Under the pieces are notes generated by a model that worked only from the letters and a program-made list of their open reading frames with translations, had not been told where the DNA came from and did not search any database. A stretch of 64,000 nucleotides of DNA from assembly GCF_900116535.1 (NCBI RefSeq), contig NZ_FPAU01000001.1, positions 1,537,218-1,601,217 of the forward strand, read 5' to 3'. The translations under genes were made by a program, and so were the position numbers. This document shows, in pieces, positions 31,840 through 40,263 of the stretch. Each line of letters begins with the position of its first letter. The first letter of the stretch is position 1. The DNA comes from Kosakonia arachidis (GTDB lineage: Bacteria > Pseudomonadota > Gammaproteobacteria > Enterobacterales > Enterobacteriaceae).

Positions 31840-31874
31840 GAAAATAAATAACCCCGCCACATGGGTGGCAGGGC
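31840..31874 (-). terminator. Terminator of the tRNA-like gene
   Basis: On the minus strand CCCTGCCAC CCAT GTGGCGGGG (9-bp stem with one U-G pair) followed by TTATTTATTTT; it begins 15 bases after the CCA end. Confidence 0.8.
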
Positions 31875-31888
31875 TATCTTACTAAAAT

Positions 31889-31969
31889 TGGGCCGCCATC
31901 GAGGGCTCGAACCCCGACCCTACTTCCTGTATATAAAGCATCGCTCTAACCATGCTGAGCTAATGGCGG
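31889..31969 (-). tRNA. tRNA-like gene with encoded CCA and an atypical anticodon arm
   Basis: Read on the minus strand, 81 nt. The acceptor CCGCCAT/ATGGCGG pairs perfectly (7 bp). The D arm TAGCTCAGCATGGTTAGAGC has a perfect GCTC/GAGC stem and canonical loop. The T arm CGGGG-TTCGAGC-CCTCG pairs with one G-U. The discriminator C is followed by CCA. The anticodon arm is odd: the only good stem is TGCTT/AAGTA (one G-U), which encloses a 10-nt loop, TATATACAGG. A normal 7-nt loop needs a mismatched stem and breaks the U33 rule, so I cannot assign an amino acid. It lies 15 bases after the cold-shock gene's stop on the same strand and has its own terminator. It is either a decayed tRNA or an unusual one. 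Confidence 0.65.
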
Positions 31970-31984
31970 ACAGGGAGTTCTGCA

Positions 31985-32197
31985 TTATATGGCGGAAACA
32001 TTCCCTGCTGATGGACCTTTTTGCCCATCTTCAATCGTAAATTCTACTTTCTGCCCTTCATTCAGCGTCTTAAAACCGCCGCTCTGGATGGCTGAAAAAT
32101 GCACGAATACGTCTTTGCTGCCATTGTCAGGCGTGATAAAACCGAACCCTTTGGATTCATTAAACCATTTTACTAAACCAGTCATTTTGTTAGACAT
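31985..32197 (-). CDS. Cold-shock protein of the CspB/CspG/CspI type
   Basis: A 70-residue single-domain OB-fold RNA chaperone starting [23 protein letters not shown]1 (KGFGFI) and RNP2 (VFVHFSAI) are both intact. The N-terminus [13 protein letters not shown] is that of E. coli CspB, CspG and CspI rather than CspA or CspC. The ATG at 32197 has GAGGAAATG upstream. The long leader resembles cold-inducible csp mRNAs. The gene sits in a segment absent between ydbJ and nifJ in E. coli, so it was gained or moved here. A tRNA-like gene follows 15 bases downstream. Confidence 0.95.
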   Translation of the reverse strand: MSNKMTGLVKWFNESKGFGFITPDNGSKDVFVHFSAIQSGGFKTLNEGQKVEFTIEDGQKGPSAGNVSAI

Positions 32198-32375
32198 AAG
32201 CATTTCCTCAATACATAGAGCCTTTCGGCGAAAACGGCTTTCGCACAGAATTAAATTATTAACGATAAGGAGGCTCAAAAAGAAGAATTATCTATGGATA
32301 ACACTTGTGATGAGGACTGCTTTACTAAACCGCTTTATTACATCTGTGGAACAAACCTACCCCTCATTAATCACA
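32198..32375 (-). promoter_or_regulatory. Cold-shock mRNA leader and promoter of the csp gene
   Basis: On the minus strand, ATTAATGAGGGGTAGGTTTG resembles the cspA -10 and cold-box area. TTTGTTCCACAGA (32343-32355) corresponds to the cold box TTTGACGTACAGA. TAATAAAGCGGTTTAGTAAA matches the cspA leader ATTAAAGCAGTGTAGTAAGG, and CGCCGAAAGGC near the start codon is the conserved pre-Shine-Dalgarno element. This predicts a ~160-nt thermosensing leader as in E. coli cspA. Confidence 0.7.
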
Positions 32376-33129
32376 TACCTACCAACTTATAGCAAGCTTT
32401 ATTTTAGATTGATAACCCACGAGGCGAAATACCATACAATGAGCGTTACCCGTAAAATAACGCCCAACGGTAGAAGAGCATCCGGGTAATTTTATCGGAC
32501 ATTGCAATTATCATGACGCTAAAATCCGGCATTATGCTGCTATCTGTTGCATCCTGTAAATACGTTATGTGACTCCAGAGCCTGTTACCCGGCCCCTGCT
32601 CGCAGCGGCGTAACCGCCTCAACGCGCAGAATCAACACCGGCAAAGTCAATGAGTGCTACTTACGGGAAAATTGCTGGCTGCATTTCAGTGTATTTTTCC
32701 CTGATAGTGCAACGTAATGCTGAATAGGTTATCACAAACATGGCAGATGTGCTTTTGTTGAAGGAGCGACTCATGGAGTGCAATACATTGAAAAATAGAG
32801 ATAAAAGTCTTTCGAACGCATAGCGCTGCTGAAGAAAGCTAAATCTGAGGCCGATCCGCCTGAACGCAGTGAATTCATTCAGATGATAAATACCGGCCAC
32901 GCACATCAGATCAAGTATCTATCTTCACTGGTTGTTTATACTGGATAAAGACACGGCGCCTTATACTTCATACCACGTACGGGTACACCAGCGTTTCATT
33001 GCCTTCCTGATGGGTAGCAGACATGTCCAACGGGGCGACACCGTCCGGTGAACCAGGATAAATGAGAACAAAGCAGATCAGCCAGACATAATAAATTAAA
33101 AATTGCTTTCTGCAGCCCAACATGGAAAG
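32376..33129. other. Non-coding stretch upstream of nifJ, possible gene relics
   Basis: About 750 bases with no intact gene. At 32812-32946 the plus strand reads ERIALLKKAKSEADPPERSE, then FIQMINTGHAHQIKYLSS, to a stop. The codon use is protein-like but there is no start or ribosome site; I do not recognise it and take it as a possible gene tail. Nothing else stands out. Confidence 0.4.
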
Positions 33130-33164
33130 CGTTAGCGCGCAAAAAAACTTGTAAATCTTATAAT
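33130..33164 (+). promoter_or_regulatory. Candidate nifJ promoter
   Basis: A perfect TATAAT at 33159-33164, about 20 bases before the start codon. No good -35 hexamer is at the usual spacing, so an activator may be needed. E. coli ydbK belongs to the SoxRS regulon, but I cannot confirm a SoxS box here. Confidence 0.4.
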
Positions 33165-33184
33165 TAAGCAATGAGAGCATCCAT

Positions 33185-36100
33185 ATGATCACGATTGACG
33201 GTAATGGCGCAGTGGCCTCAGTGGCCTTTCGTACCAGTGAAGTTATCGCCATATATCCCATAACACCCAGTTCAACGATGGCTGAGCAGGCTGATGCCTG
33301 GGCTGGTAACGGCCTGAAGAATGTCTGGGGTGACACGCCCCGCGTTGTTGAAATGCAGTCGGAAGCCGGGGCTATTGCAGCCGTCCACGGCGCACTGCAA
33401 ACCGGGGCACTCTCAACCTCATTTACCTCATCGCAGGGCCTGCTGCTGATGATCCCGACGTTATACAAACTGGCCGGGCAGCTGACGCCCTTTGTATTGC
33501 ACGTCGCAGCGCGTACCGTGGCTACTCATGCCCTCTCCATTTTTGGCGATCACTCCGACGTGATGGCGGTGCGACAGACCGGCTGCGCCATGCTCGCTGC
33601 GGGTAGCGTGCAGGAAGCGCAGGATTTCGCGCTGATTTCGCATATTGCTACGCTGAAAAGCCGTGTGCCGTTCATTCACTTTTTTGATGGTTTCCGTACC
33701 TCACACGAAATCAACAAGATTACGCCGCTGGCGGACGACACTATCCGTAATCTGCTGCCAAAGCAGGAGATTGACGAACATCGTGCCCGTGCGCTGAACC
33801 CGGAGCATCCGGTTATTCGCGGCACATCAGCTAACCCGGACACGTACTTCCAGTCCCGCGAGGCGACCAACCCCTGGTACAACGCGGTCTACGCTCATGT
33901 CGAACAGGCAATGAACGATTTTGCCGAAGCCACCGGGCGCAGCTACAAACCGTTCGAATACTACGGCCATCCGCAAGCCGATCGCGTGATTGTGCTGATG
34001 GGTTCAGCGATTGGTACCTGCGAAGAGGTAGTTGATGAATTGCTAGCGCGGGGCGAGAAAGTCGGCGTGCTGAAAGTTCGCCTCTATCGTCCGTTCAGCG
34101 CCGTGCATTTGCTGGGGGTTCTGCCGGAAAGCGTGCGTACTGTTGCTGTGCTCGATCGCACAAAAGAGCCGGGCGCACCAGCAGAACCGCTTTATCTTGA
34201 TGTGATGACGGCATTGGCGGAAGCCTTTAACTATGGCAAACGGCAAACCTTGCCCCGCGTGATTGGCGGGCGTTACGGTCTATCGTCCAAAGAGTTTGGC
34301 CCGGAATGCGTGCTGGCGGTGTTTAATGAGTTGCGCGCGGCAAACCCTAAACCGCGTTTTACTGTCGGTATCTACGACGACGTGACAAACCTTTCGCTGC
34401 CGCTGCCGGAAAACACCCTGCCGTCGCATGCGAAACTGGAAGCGCTGTTTTACGGGTTGGGCAGCGATGGCAGCGTCTCGGCGACCAAAAACAATATCAA
34501 GATTATTGGTAACTCTACGCCATGGTACGCTCAGGGTTATTTTGTCTATGACTCGAAAAAAGCGGGCGGCCTCACGGTTTCGCATTTGCGCGTCAGCGAA
34601 AGACCAATAAACTCCGCGTATCTGGTTTCACAGGCGGATTTTGTCGGTTGCCATCAGTTGCAGTTTATCGATAAATACCAAATGGCAGAACGACTGAAAC
34701 CGGGTGGTATTTTTCTGCTCAACACGCCCTACAGCGCAGAGGAAGTGTGGTCGCGTCTGCCGCAGGAAGTTCAGGCGGTGTTGAATCAGAAAAAAGCCCG
34801 TTTTTTTGTGGTCAATGCGGCGAAAATCGCCCGCGAATGCAGCCTCGGCGCGCGGATTAATACCGTTATGCAGATGGCGTTCTTCCATCTGACCCATGTG
34901 TTGCCTGGCGACAGCGCGCTGGCTGAACTCCAGGGCGCGATCGCCAAGAGCTACAGCAGCAAAGGTCAGGAACTGGTTGAGCGCAACTGGCAGGCGCTGG
35001 CGCTGGCACGAGAATCACTGTTCGAAGTACCACTGGGGCCTGTCAATCCGCAGAGCGCGCCCCGTCCACCGGTAGTCTCCGATGCGGCTCCGGATTTTGT
35101 AAAAACCGTCACCGCCGCTATGCTGGCGGGCCTTGGCGATGCGTTGCCGGTCTCCGCCCTGCCACCGGACGGCACCTGGCCTGTGGGCACTACTCGCTGG
35201 GAAAAACGCAATATCGCGGAAGAAATCCCCATCTGGAAAGAAGATCTCTGTACCCAGTGTAACCACTGTGTTGCCGCCTGCCCGCATTCGGCGATCCGTG
35301 CAAAAGTGGTTTCTCCGGCGGCGATGGAAGATGCGCCCAATACGCTCCATTCACTGGACGTGAAATCCCGTGATATGCGCGGACAGAAATATGTCTTGCA
35401 GGTCGCGCCGGAAGATTGCACCGGCTGTAATCTGTGTGTTGAAGTCTGCCCGGCAAAAGATCGTCAGAATCCGGACATCAAGGCCATCAATATGATGTCG
35501 CGCCTTGAACATGTGGAAGAAGAGAAAGTGAATTATGACTTCTTCCTCGGCCTGCCGGAGATCGACCGCAACACGCTGGAACGCATTGATATCCGTACTT
35601 CGCAACTGATCACCCCGCTGTTTGAATATTCCGGTGCGTGTTCCGGCTGTGGTGAAACGCCGTACATCAAACTCCTGACCCAGTTGTATGGCGATCGGAT
35701 GATGATCGCCAATGCCACCGGCTGTTCCTCCATTTATGGCGGTAATCTGCCTTCTACACCGTATACCACAGACGCTAACGGGCGCGGTCCAGCGTGGGCG
35801 AACTCGCTATTTGAGGATAACGCCGAGTTTGGCCTGGGGTTCCGCCTCAGCGTCGATCAGCACCGCCAGCGCGTGATGCGTCTGGTGAATCAATTTGCCG
35901 ACCATATCCCAGTTGAACTGATTACTGCACTTCATCAGGAAGCTACGCCAGATGTTCGCCGCAAACAGGTTGCCGAACTGCGCAACGCGCTGGCTAATGT
36001 TGAGGGTGCACAGCAACTTCTGACCGATGCCGATGCGCTGGTTGAGAAATCGATCTGGCTGATTGGTGGCGATGGCTGGGCCTATGACATTGGTTTCGGC

Positions 36101-36709
36101 GGGCTGGATCATGTGATGAGCCTGACCGAAAACGTCAATATTCTGGTGCTCGATACCCAGTGCTACTCCAATACTGGCGGCCAGGCATCAAAAGCCACAC
36201 CGCTGGGCGCGGTGACCAAATTTGGCGAACACGGTAAACGTAAAGCACGCAAAGATCTGGGCATCAGTATGATGATGTACGGTCATGTTTATGTGGCGCA
36301 GATTTCCCTTGGCGCACAGTTGAACCAGACCGTGAAAGCCATTCAGGAAGCGGAAGCCTATCCAGGTCCATCGCTGATCATCGCTTACAGCCCGTGCGAA
36401 GAGCATGGCTATGACCTGGCGCTGAGCCACGATCAAATGCGTCAGTTGACCGCTACCGGCTTCTGGCCGCTCTACCGTTACGATCCGCGCCGCGAAGAGG
36501 AAGGCAAAATCCCGCTGGCGCTGGATTCACGCCCACCGTCTGACGCGCTGGCAGAAACCCTGCTCAATGAGCAGCGCTTCCGCCGTCTGAATGCGCAGCA
36601 GCCGGAAGTGGCAGAACAATTGTGGAAAGATGCCGCCGCCGACCTGCAAAAACGCTACAACTTCCTCGCGCAACTGGCCGGAAAAGCAGAGAAAAGCACG
36701 TCAGAGTAA
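33185..36709 (+). CDS. nifJ: Pyruvate:ferredoxin (flavodoxin) oxidoreductase
   Basis: A 1174-residue homodimeric PFOR (E. coli YdbK) converting pyruvate and CoA to acetyl-CoA, CO2 and reduced ferredoxin or flavodoxin. Domains in order: the pyrimidine-binding domain (FRTSEVIAIYPITPSSTMAE), domain II, the gamma-type domain (TKNNIKIIGNSTPWYAQGYF), a ferredoxin-like domain with CTQCNHCVAACPHSA (about residue 690) and CTGCNLCVEVCP (about 745), and the TPP domain with YSGACSGCGETPY (about 818) and GGDGWAYDIGFGGLDHV. All ten expected cluster cysteines that I can check are present. GAGAGC is upstream. It can feed nitrogenase, or act in anaerobic or oxidative-stress metabolism; no nif genes are in view. 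Confidence 0.96.
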   Translation: MITIDGNGAVASVAFRTSEVIAIYPITPSSTMAEQADAWAGNGLKNVWGDTPRVVEMQSEAGAIAAVHGALQTGALSTSFTSSQGLLLMIPTLYKLAGQLTPFVLHVAARTVATHALSIFGDHSDVMAVRQTGCAMLAAGSVQEAQDFALISHIATLKSRVPFIHFFDGFRTSHEINKITPLADDTIRNLLPKQEIDEHRARALNPEHPVIRGTSANPDTYFQSREATNPWYNAVYAHVEQAMNDFAEATGRSYKPFEYYGHPQADRVIVLMGSAIGTCEEVVDELLARGEKVGVLKVRLYRPFSAVHLLGVLPESVRTVAVLDRTKEPGAPAEPLYLDVMTALAEAFNYGKRQTLPRVIGGRYGLSSKEFGPECVLAVFNELRAANPKPRFTVGIYDDVTNLSLPLPENTLPSHAKLEALFYGLGSDGSVSATKNNIKIIGNSTPWYAQGYFVYDSKKAGGLTVSHLRVSERPINSAYLVSQADFVGCHQLQFIDKYQMAERLKPGGIFLLNTPYSAEEVWSRLPQEVQAVLNQKKARFFVVNAAKIARECSLGARINTVMQMAFFHLTHVLPGDSALAELQGAIAKSYSSKGQELVERNWQALALARESLFEVPLGPVNPQSAPRPPVVSDAAPDFVKTVTAAMLAGLGDALPVSALPPDGTWPVGTTRWEKRNIAEEIPIWKEDLCTQCNHCVAACPHSAIRAKVVSPAAMEDAPNTLHSLDVKSRDMRGQKYVLQVAPEDCTGCNLCVEVCPAKDRQNPDIKAINMMSRLEHVEEEKVNYDFFLGLPEIDRNTLERIDIRTSQLITPLFEYSGACSGCGETPYIKLLTQLYGDRMMIANATGCSSIYGGNLPSTPYTTDANGRGPAWANSLFEDNAEFGLGFRLSVDQHRQRVMRLVNQFADHIPVELITALHQEATPDVRRKQVAELRNALANVEGAQQLLTDADALVEKSIWLIGGDGWAYDIGFGGLDHVMSLTENVNILVLDTQCYSNTGGQASKATPLGAVTKFGEHGKRKARKDLGISMMMYGHVYVAQISLGAQLNQTVKAIQEAEAYPGPSLIIAYSPCEEHGYDLALSHDQMRQLTATGFWPLYRYDPRREEEGKIPLALDSRPPSDALAETLLNEQRFRRLNAQQPEVAEQLWKDAAADLQKRYNFLAQLAGKAEKSTSE

Positions 36710-36723
36710 GCGTTCAGCCTAAA

Positions 36724-36752
36724 AAGTCACCGGTTAACACCGGTGGCTTTTT
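36724..36752 (+). terminator. Terminator of nifJ
   Basis: GTCACCGGT TAAC ACCGGTGGC (one G-U pair), then TTTTTT; 16 bases after the stop. Confidence 0.88.
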
Positions 36753-36829
36753 TAACGCACGGATTTCGCATGACACTATCCGCAAGCTGCGTTAATAATC
36801 AGTTTTCCCGGGCGGCAGGAGCGAATAAC

Positions 36830-37042
36830 ATGCGGCATCATCCCGTAACCTCATCACGCATTTCGTCTATTGGTTATGACAGCCGCGACCACACGCTCGA
36901 AATCTGTTTTCATGATAAAAGCATTTATCAGTATCAGAATGTTCCGGAGCGGATTTTCACGGTGTTTCTTAGCGTCGTCTCAAAAGGTCGCTTTTATGAT
37001 GGTGTGGTAAAAGGAAAATTCCCCGAAAAAAAAGTCGCCTGA
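36830..37042 (+). CDS. KTSC domain-containing protein
   Basis: A 70-residue protein of the KTSC family (named after a lysyl-tRNA synthetase C-terminal-like domain). The core SSRISSIGYDSRDHTLEICF, YQYQNVPERIFTVFLSVVSK and GRFYDGVVKGKF matches the family pattern S-x-I-x-x-(I/V)-x-Y-(D/N)...Y-x-Y-x-x-V-P. The ATG at 36830 has AGGAG 8 bases upstream, better than upstream frames. KTSC proteins are small, soluble and may bind nucleic acid; the function is unknown. It stands alone between nifJ and a small monooxygenase-like gene. Confidence 0.82.
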   Translation: MRHHPVTSSRISSIGYDSRDHTLEICFHDKSIYQYQNVPERIFTVFLSVVSKGRFYDGVVKGKFPEKKVA

Positions 37043-37111
37043 ACAGGTAGCTGCCCGCTGTTCTTCTCATCTGCCAGGATAAGGTTTTTCACCCTTATAA
37101 CGGAAAACGCA

Positions 37112-37438
37112 ATGTTCAAAAATAACCCTTCCACACCCTATTACGCAGTGATTTTTACCTCCGTGCGCACAGTGGTTGATGAAGGTTATGGCGCGATGTC
37201 CGATCGCATGATGGAACTGGCCGTTAACCAGCCGGGCTTTCTCGGTGTTGATTCCGCACGCGAGGAAGTGGGTATTACCGTCTCATACTGGGATTCGCTA
37301 GACGCCATTAAAAACTGGAAAGCAAATGCGGAGCACGTGATTGCACAGAAAACTGGACGGGAAAAGTGGTATAGCGCCTTCACCACGCGCATTTGCCGGG
37401 TTGAAAAAGAGTATTCGTTTGCAGCGCCGCAGGAATAA
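37112..37438 (+). CDS. Antibiotic biosynthesis monooxygenase (ABM) domain protein
   Basis: A 108-residue ferredoxin-like alpha/beta barrel of the dimeric ABM superfamily. Typical segments: YYAVIFTSVRTVVDEGYGAM, MMELAVNQPGFLGVDSAREE and ITVSYWDSLDAIKNWKANAE, with conserved Trp and His residues near HVIAQKTGREKWY. Such proteins include heme-degrading and quinol-oxidising enzymes, but many are uncharacterised. Monocistronic, with no clear partner. Confidence 0.85.
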   Translation: MFKNNPSTPYYAVIFTSVRTVVDEGYGAMSDRMMELAVNQPGFLGVDSAREEVGITVSYWDSLDAIKNWKANAEHVIAQKTGREKWYSAFTTRICRVEKEYSFAAPQE

Positions 37439-37640
37439 CCCGTCGATTTTACTGCCCGGCTGCTTTACTACTCGACAACGTGCCCGGCAATAAATAACAG
37501 GATATTTCTCCCTACCACGACGATACAGGTTTGAGGAAGATCCTACGAATAGAAGGCAGTAAAATGCATGATGTTTATATTCAGCGAACCAACAAAAGCG
37601 AACGAAAGTCACACTATTCTTTATACTGTGTAGGGGCAAG
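37439..37640. other. Non-coding gap before the integrase relic
   Basis: About 200 bases; no gene seen. Confidence 0.4.
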
Positions 37641-37796
37641 ATGAAATGCGGTCGTAAAACGCGCTGGCATTCGTCGCCGGAATCCGTACCATACGCGCAT
37701 ACTTTTGCCTGCTGGCTTTTGAGTGCCGGCGCTAATCTGTATTTTATTGCCTGCCGGATGGGGCATAAAAACGCGCAAATGGCTTATGGTGCATAG
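37641..37796 (+). pseudogene. Tyrosine-recombinase (phage integrase) C-terminal relic next to ttcA
   Basis: A 51-codon frame reads PYAHTFACWLLSAGANLYFI then ACRMGHKNAQMAYGA and stop. It is the C-terminal catalytic segment of a lambda-type integrase: H-T-(F/Y)-A-x-W-L-L-S-A-G-A-N, then the G-H box (MGHKNAQM). The HxxR arginine and catalytic tyrosine are missing, and the end is truncated before the usual V-Y-x-x-Y. It ends 96 bases before ttcA. In E. coli the Rac prophage sits at ttcA with its integrase gene adjacent, so this looks like the scar of a Rac-like prophage. Confidence 0.85.
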
Positions 37797-37891
37797 ACAG
37801 AGGTAATGACTGTCACAGGGAATAATTGGCTTTCCCTTATGGATTTGGTTTGCCCACGTTGTGCTCCCGATGCTTCCAGAGAAAAGAAATA

Positions 37892-38827
37892 ATGACCGAG
37901 AAACAAGAGATTACAAAGAAAGAGCAGTACAATCTGAATAAGCTACAGAAACGTCTGCGTCGTAACGTCGGCGAAGCTATTGCCGACTTCAATATGATTG
38001 AAGAAGGTGACCGCATTATGGTCTGTCTTTCTGGCGGCAAAGACAGCTACACGATGCTGGAAATTCTGCGTAACCTGCAACAGAGCGCGCCGGTCAATTT
38101 TTCGCTGGTGGCGGTCAACCTCGACCAGAAACAACCGGGCTTCCCGGAACATATTCTGCCTCAATATCTGGATTCGCTTGGCGTTGAGTACAAAATTGTG
38201 GAAGAGAACACTTACGGCATCGTGAAAGAGAAGATCCCGGAAGGCAAAACCACCTGTTCTCTCTGTTCCCGTCTACGTCGCGGGATCCTCTATCGTACGG
38301 CGAGCGAACTGGGCGCAACCAAGATTGCGCTTGGCCACCATCGTGACGACATTCTGCAAACGCTGTTTTTGAATATGTTCTACGGCGGGAAAATGAAAGG
38401 TATGCCGCCGAAGCTGATGAGCGATGACGGCAAACATATCGTGATCCGCCCGCTGGCTTACTGCCGCGAAAAAGATATTGAGCGTTTTTCACAAGCGAAA
38501 GGTTTCCCGATCATTCCGTGCAACCTGTGTGGTTCGCAACCGAACCTGCAACGCCAGGTTATTGCCGATATGCTACGTGACTGGGACAAACGATATCCTG
38601 GGCGCATCGAAACCATGTTCAGTGCTATGCAAAACGTGGTGCCGTCGCATCTTAGCGATGTCAATCTGTTTGATTTCAAGGGTATTACGCATGGATCGGA
38701 AGTGGTCAACGGCGGCGATCTGGCGTTTGACCGCGAAGAGATCCCGTTGCAACCGGCTGGCTGGCAGCCGGAAGAAGATGACGCACAGCTCGATGAACTG
38801 CGTCTTAATGTCATCGAAGTGAAATAA
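37892..38827 (+). CDS. ttcA: tRNA 2-thiocytidine(32) synthetase TtcA
   Basis: A 311-residue ATP-dependent [4Fe-4S] enzyme that thiolates C32 in several tRNAs. The PP-loop is [11 protein letters not shown], followed by the cluster-binding pairs CSLCSR and CNLCGSQ. The start at 37892 ([19 protein letters not shown]) matches E. coli [19 protein letters not shown]; the upstream in-frame extension is the phage-junction side and has no homology. The first four residues differ from E. coli, consistent with att-site exchange at the 5' end (inference). A terminator shared with dbpA follows. Confidence 0.97.
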   Translation: MTEKQEITKKEQYNLNKLQKRLRRNVGEAIADFNMIEEGDRIMVCLSGGKDSYTMLEILRNLQQSAPVNFSLVAVNLDQKQPGFPEHILPQYLDSLGVEYKIVEENTYGIVKEKIPEGKTTCSLCSRLRRGILYRTASELGATKIALGHHRDDILQTLFLNMFYGGKMKGMPPKLMSDDGKHIVIRPLAYCREKDIERFSQAKGFPIIPCNLCGSQPNLQRQVIADMLRDWDKRYPGRIETMFSAMQNVVPSHLSDVNLFDFKGITHGSEVVNGGDLAFDREEIPLQPAGWQPEEDDAQLDELRLNVIEVK

Positions 38828-38828
38828 A

Positions 38829-38866
38829 ATCACAGCCTCGCTGCTCGTGCAGAGAGGCTGTTTTTA
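38829..38866. terminator. Bidirectional terminator between ttcA and dbpA
   Basis: ACAGCCTC/GAGGCTGT 8-bp stem (38831-38838, 38853-38860) with T5 on the plus side and an A-rich left flank giving TTTTATTT on the minus side. It serves the convergent pair. Confidence 0.85.
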
Positions 38867-40234
38867 CAACAGCCTGACGCGGCAGCTTTTGCCTTTAATC
38901 TTCCCGTTCTGTAACTGCTTCCACGCCTGACGCGCGACGCTCTGACGAACAGCCACATACACATGCGCCGGATGTACGGTAATTTTACCGATGTCCGCGC
39001 CATCCAGCCCCATATCGCCGGTCAGCGCGCCCAGCACATCCCCGGGACGCATTTTGGCTTTTTTACCGCCATCGATACACAGCGTGGCCATTTCCGCTTC
39101 GAGCGGTACTACTTTGACGCTAACCGGTGCGTTGCACCAGTTCAGCTTCAGTTGCAGCATTTCTGCAAGAATATTGGCGCGCTGCGCCTCTTCCGGAGCA
39201 CAAAAACTGATTGCCAGACCGCTATTACCCGCGCGCGCAGTGCGTCCGATACGGTGTACGTGCACTTCCGGATCCCATGCCAGCTCGTAGTTGACAACCA
39301 GCTCCAGCGATTTAATGTCCAGACCGCGCGCAGCGACATCGGTCGCCACCAGTACGCGCACGCTGCCGTTGGCAAAACGTACTAACGTTTGATCACGGTC
39401 GCGCTGTTCAAGATCGCCATGTAGTGCCAGTGCGTCCTGCCCGGCGGCGTTTAGCGAATCGCACACTTCCTGACAATCTTTTTTGGTATTACAGAACACG
39501 ACACAAGAAGCCGGACGGTGCTCGCTTAAGAGCTTTTGCAAGAGCGCAACTTTGCCTTGACGGGAAACCTCAAAGAACTGCTGTTCAATGGCGGGCAGCG
39601 CATCGACGCTATCGATTTCAATGGTTTCCGGGTCGCGCTGAACACGGCCACTTATGGCAGCAATTGCTTCCGGCCAGGTTGCAGAAAACAGCAGAGTCTG
39701 TCGTGAGGCAGGCGCAAAACGGATAACGGCATCAATCGCCTCGCTGAATCCCATATCGAGCATACGATCGGCTTCGTCCATGACCAGCGTTTGCAGACTT
39801 TCCAGGGTGATGGTGTTTTTTTGCAGGTGATCGAGCAAACGCCCCGGCGTGGCAACAATAATGTGCGGCGCATGCTGTAATGAATCGCGCTGCGCGCCAA
39901 AAGGCTGGCCGCCACAGAGAGTCAGTACTTTGATATTGGGCATATAGCGCGCCAGACGACGTAACTCGCTGGCAACCTGCTCGGCCAATTCACGCGTCGG
40001 GCATAAAATAAGAGACTGCGTCTGAAAACGGCTGGCATCAATATGTTGCAATAAGCCCAGCCCAAACGCCGCCGTTTTACCACTGCCTGTTTTTGCCTGC
40101 ACGCGGACATCTTTTCCGGCGAGAATAGCAGGCAGTGCAGCGGCCTGGACGGGAGTCATAGAGAGATAGCCCAGATCGTTAAGATTCTCGATCTGGGCGG
40201 CAGGCAAAGCATTTAAGGTTGAAAAATCGGTCAC
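38864..40234 (-). CDS. dbpA: ATP-dependent RNA helicase DbpA
   Basis: A 456-residue DEAD-box helicase activated by hairpin 92 of 23S rRNA, acting in 50S subunit assembly. The Q motif is FSTLNALPAAQIENL, Walker A is AKTGSGKTAAF, motif II is VMDEADRML, motif III is FSATWP and motif VI is HRIGRTARAG. The C-terminal ~75 residues (KVVPLEAEMATLCIDGGKKA...) form the RRM-like domain that confers rRNA specificity. Convergent with ttcA, as in E. coli. Confidence 0.96.
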   Translation of the reverse strand: MTDFSTLNALPAAQIENLNDLGYLSMTPVQAAALPAILAGKDVRVQAKTGSGKTAAFGLGLLQHIDASRFQTQSLILCPTRELAEQVASELRRLARYMPNIKVLTLCGGQPFGAQRDSLQHAPHIIVATPGRLLDHLQKNTITLESLQTLVMDEADRMLDMGFSEAIDAVIRFAPASRQTLLFSATWPEAIAAISGRVQRDPETIEIDSVDALPAIEQQFFEVSRQGKVALLQKLLSEHRPASCVVFCNTKKDCQEVCDSLNAAGQDALALHGDLEQRDRDQTLVRFANGSVRVLVATDVAARGLDIKSLELVVNYELAWDPEVHVHRIGRTARAGNSGLAISFCAPEEAQRANILAEMLQLKLNWCNAPVSVKVVPLEAEMATLCIDGGKKAKMRPGDVLGALTGDMGLDGADIGKITVHPAHVYVAVRQSVARQAWKQLQNGKIKGKSCRVRLL

Positions 40235-40263
40235 AATAAAGTCTCGCGATAAAAAGGCTGAGA

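Noticed and set aside
32661-32906. Minus-strand open frame of 81 codons
   Set aside because: No ribosome site or family motif; the plus strand of the same segment has better coding character as a relic.
33185-36709. Evidence for nitrogen fixation
   Set aside because: nifJ-type oxidoreductases occur in non-fixing enterobacteria as ydbK and no other nif gene is in the window.
36710-36830. MicC small RNA downstream of nifJ
   Set aside because: E. coli has micC next to ydbK, but the interval here holds only the nifJ terminator and the KTSC leader; the MicC sequence is not seen.
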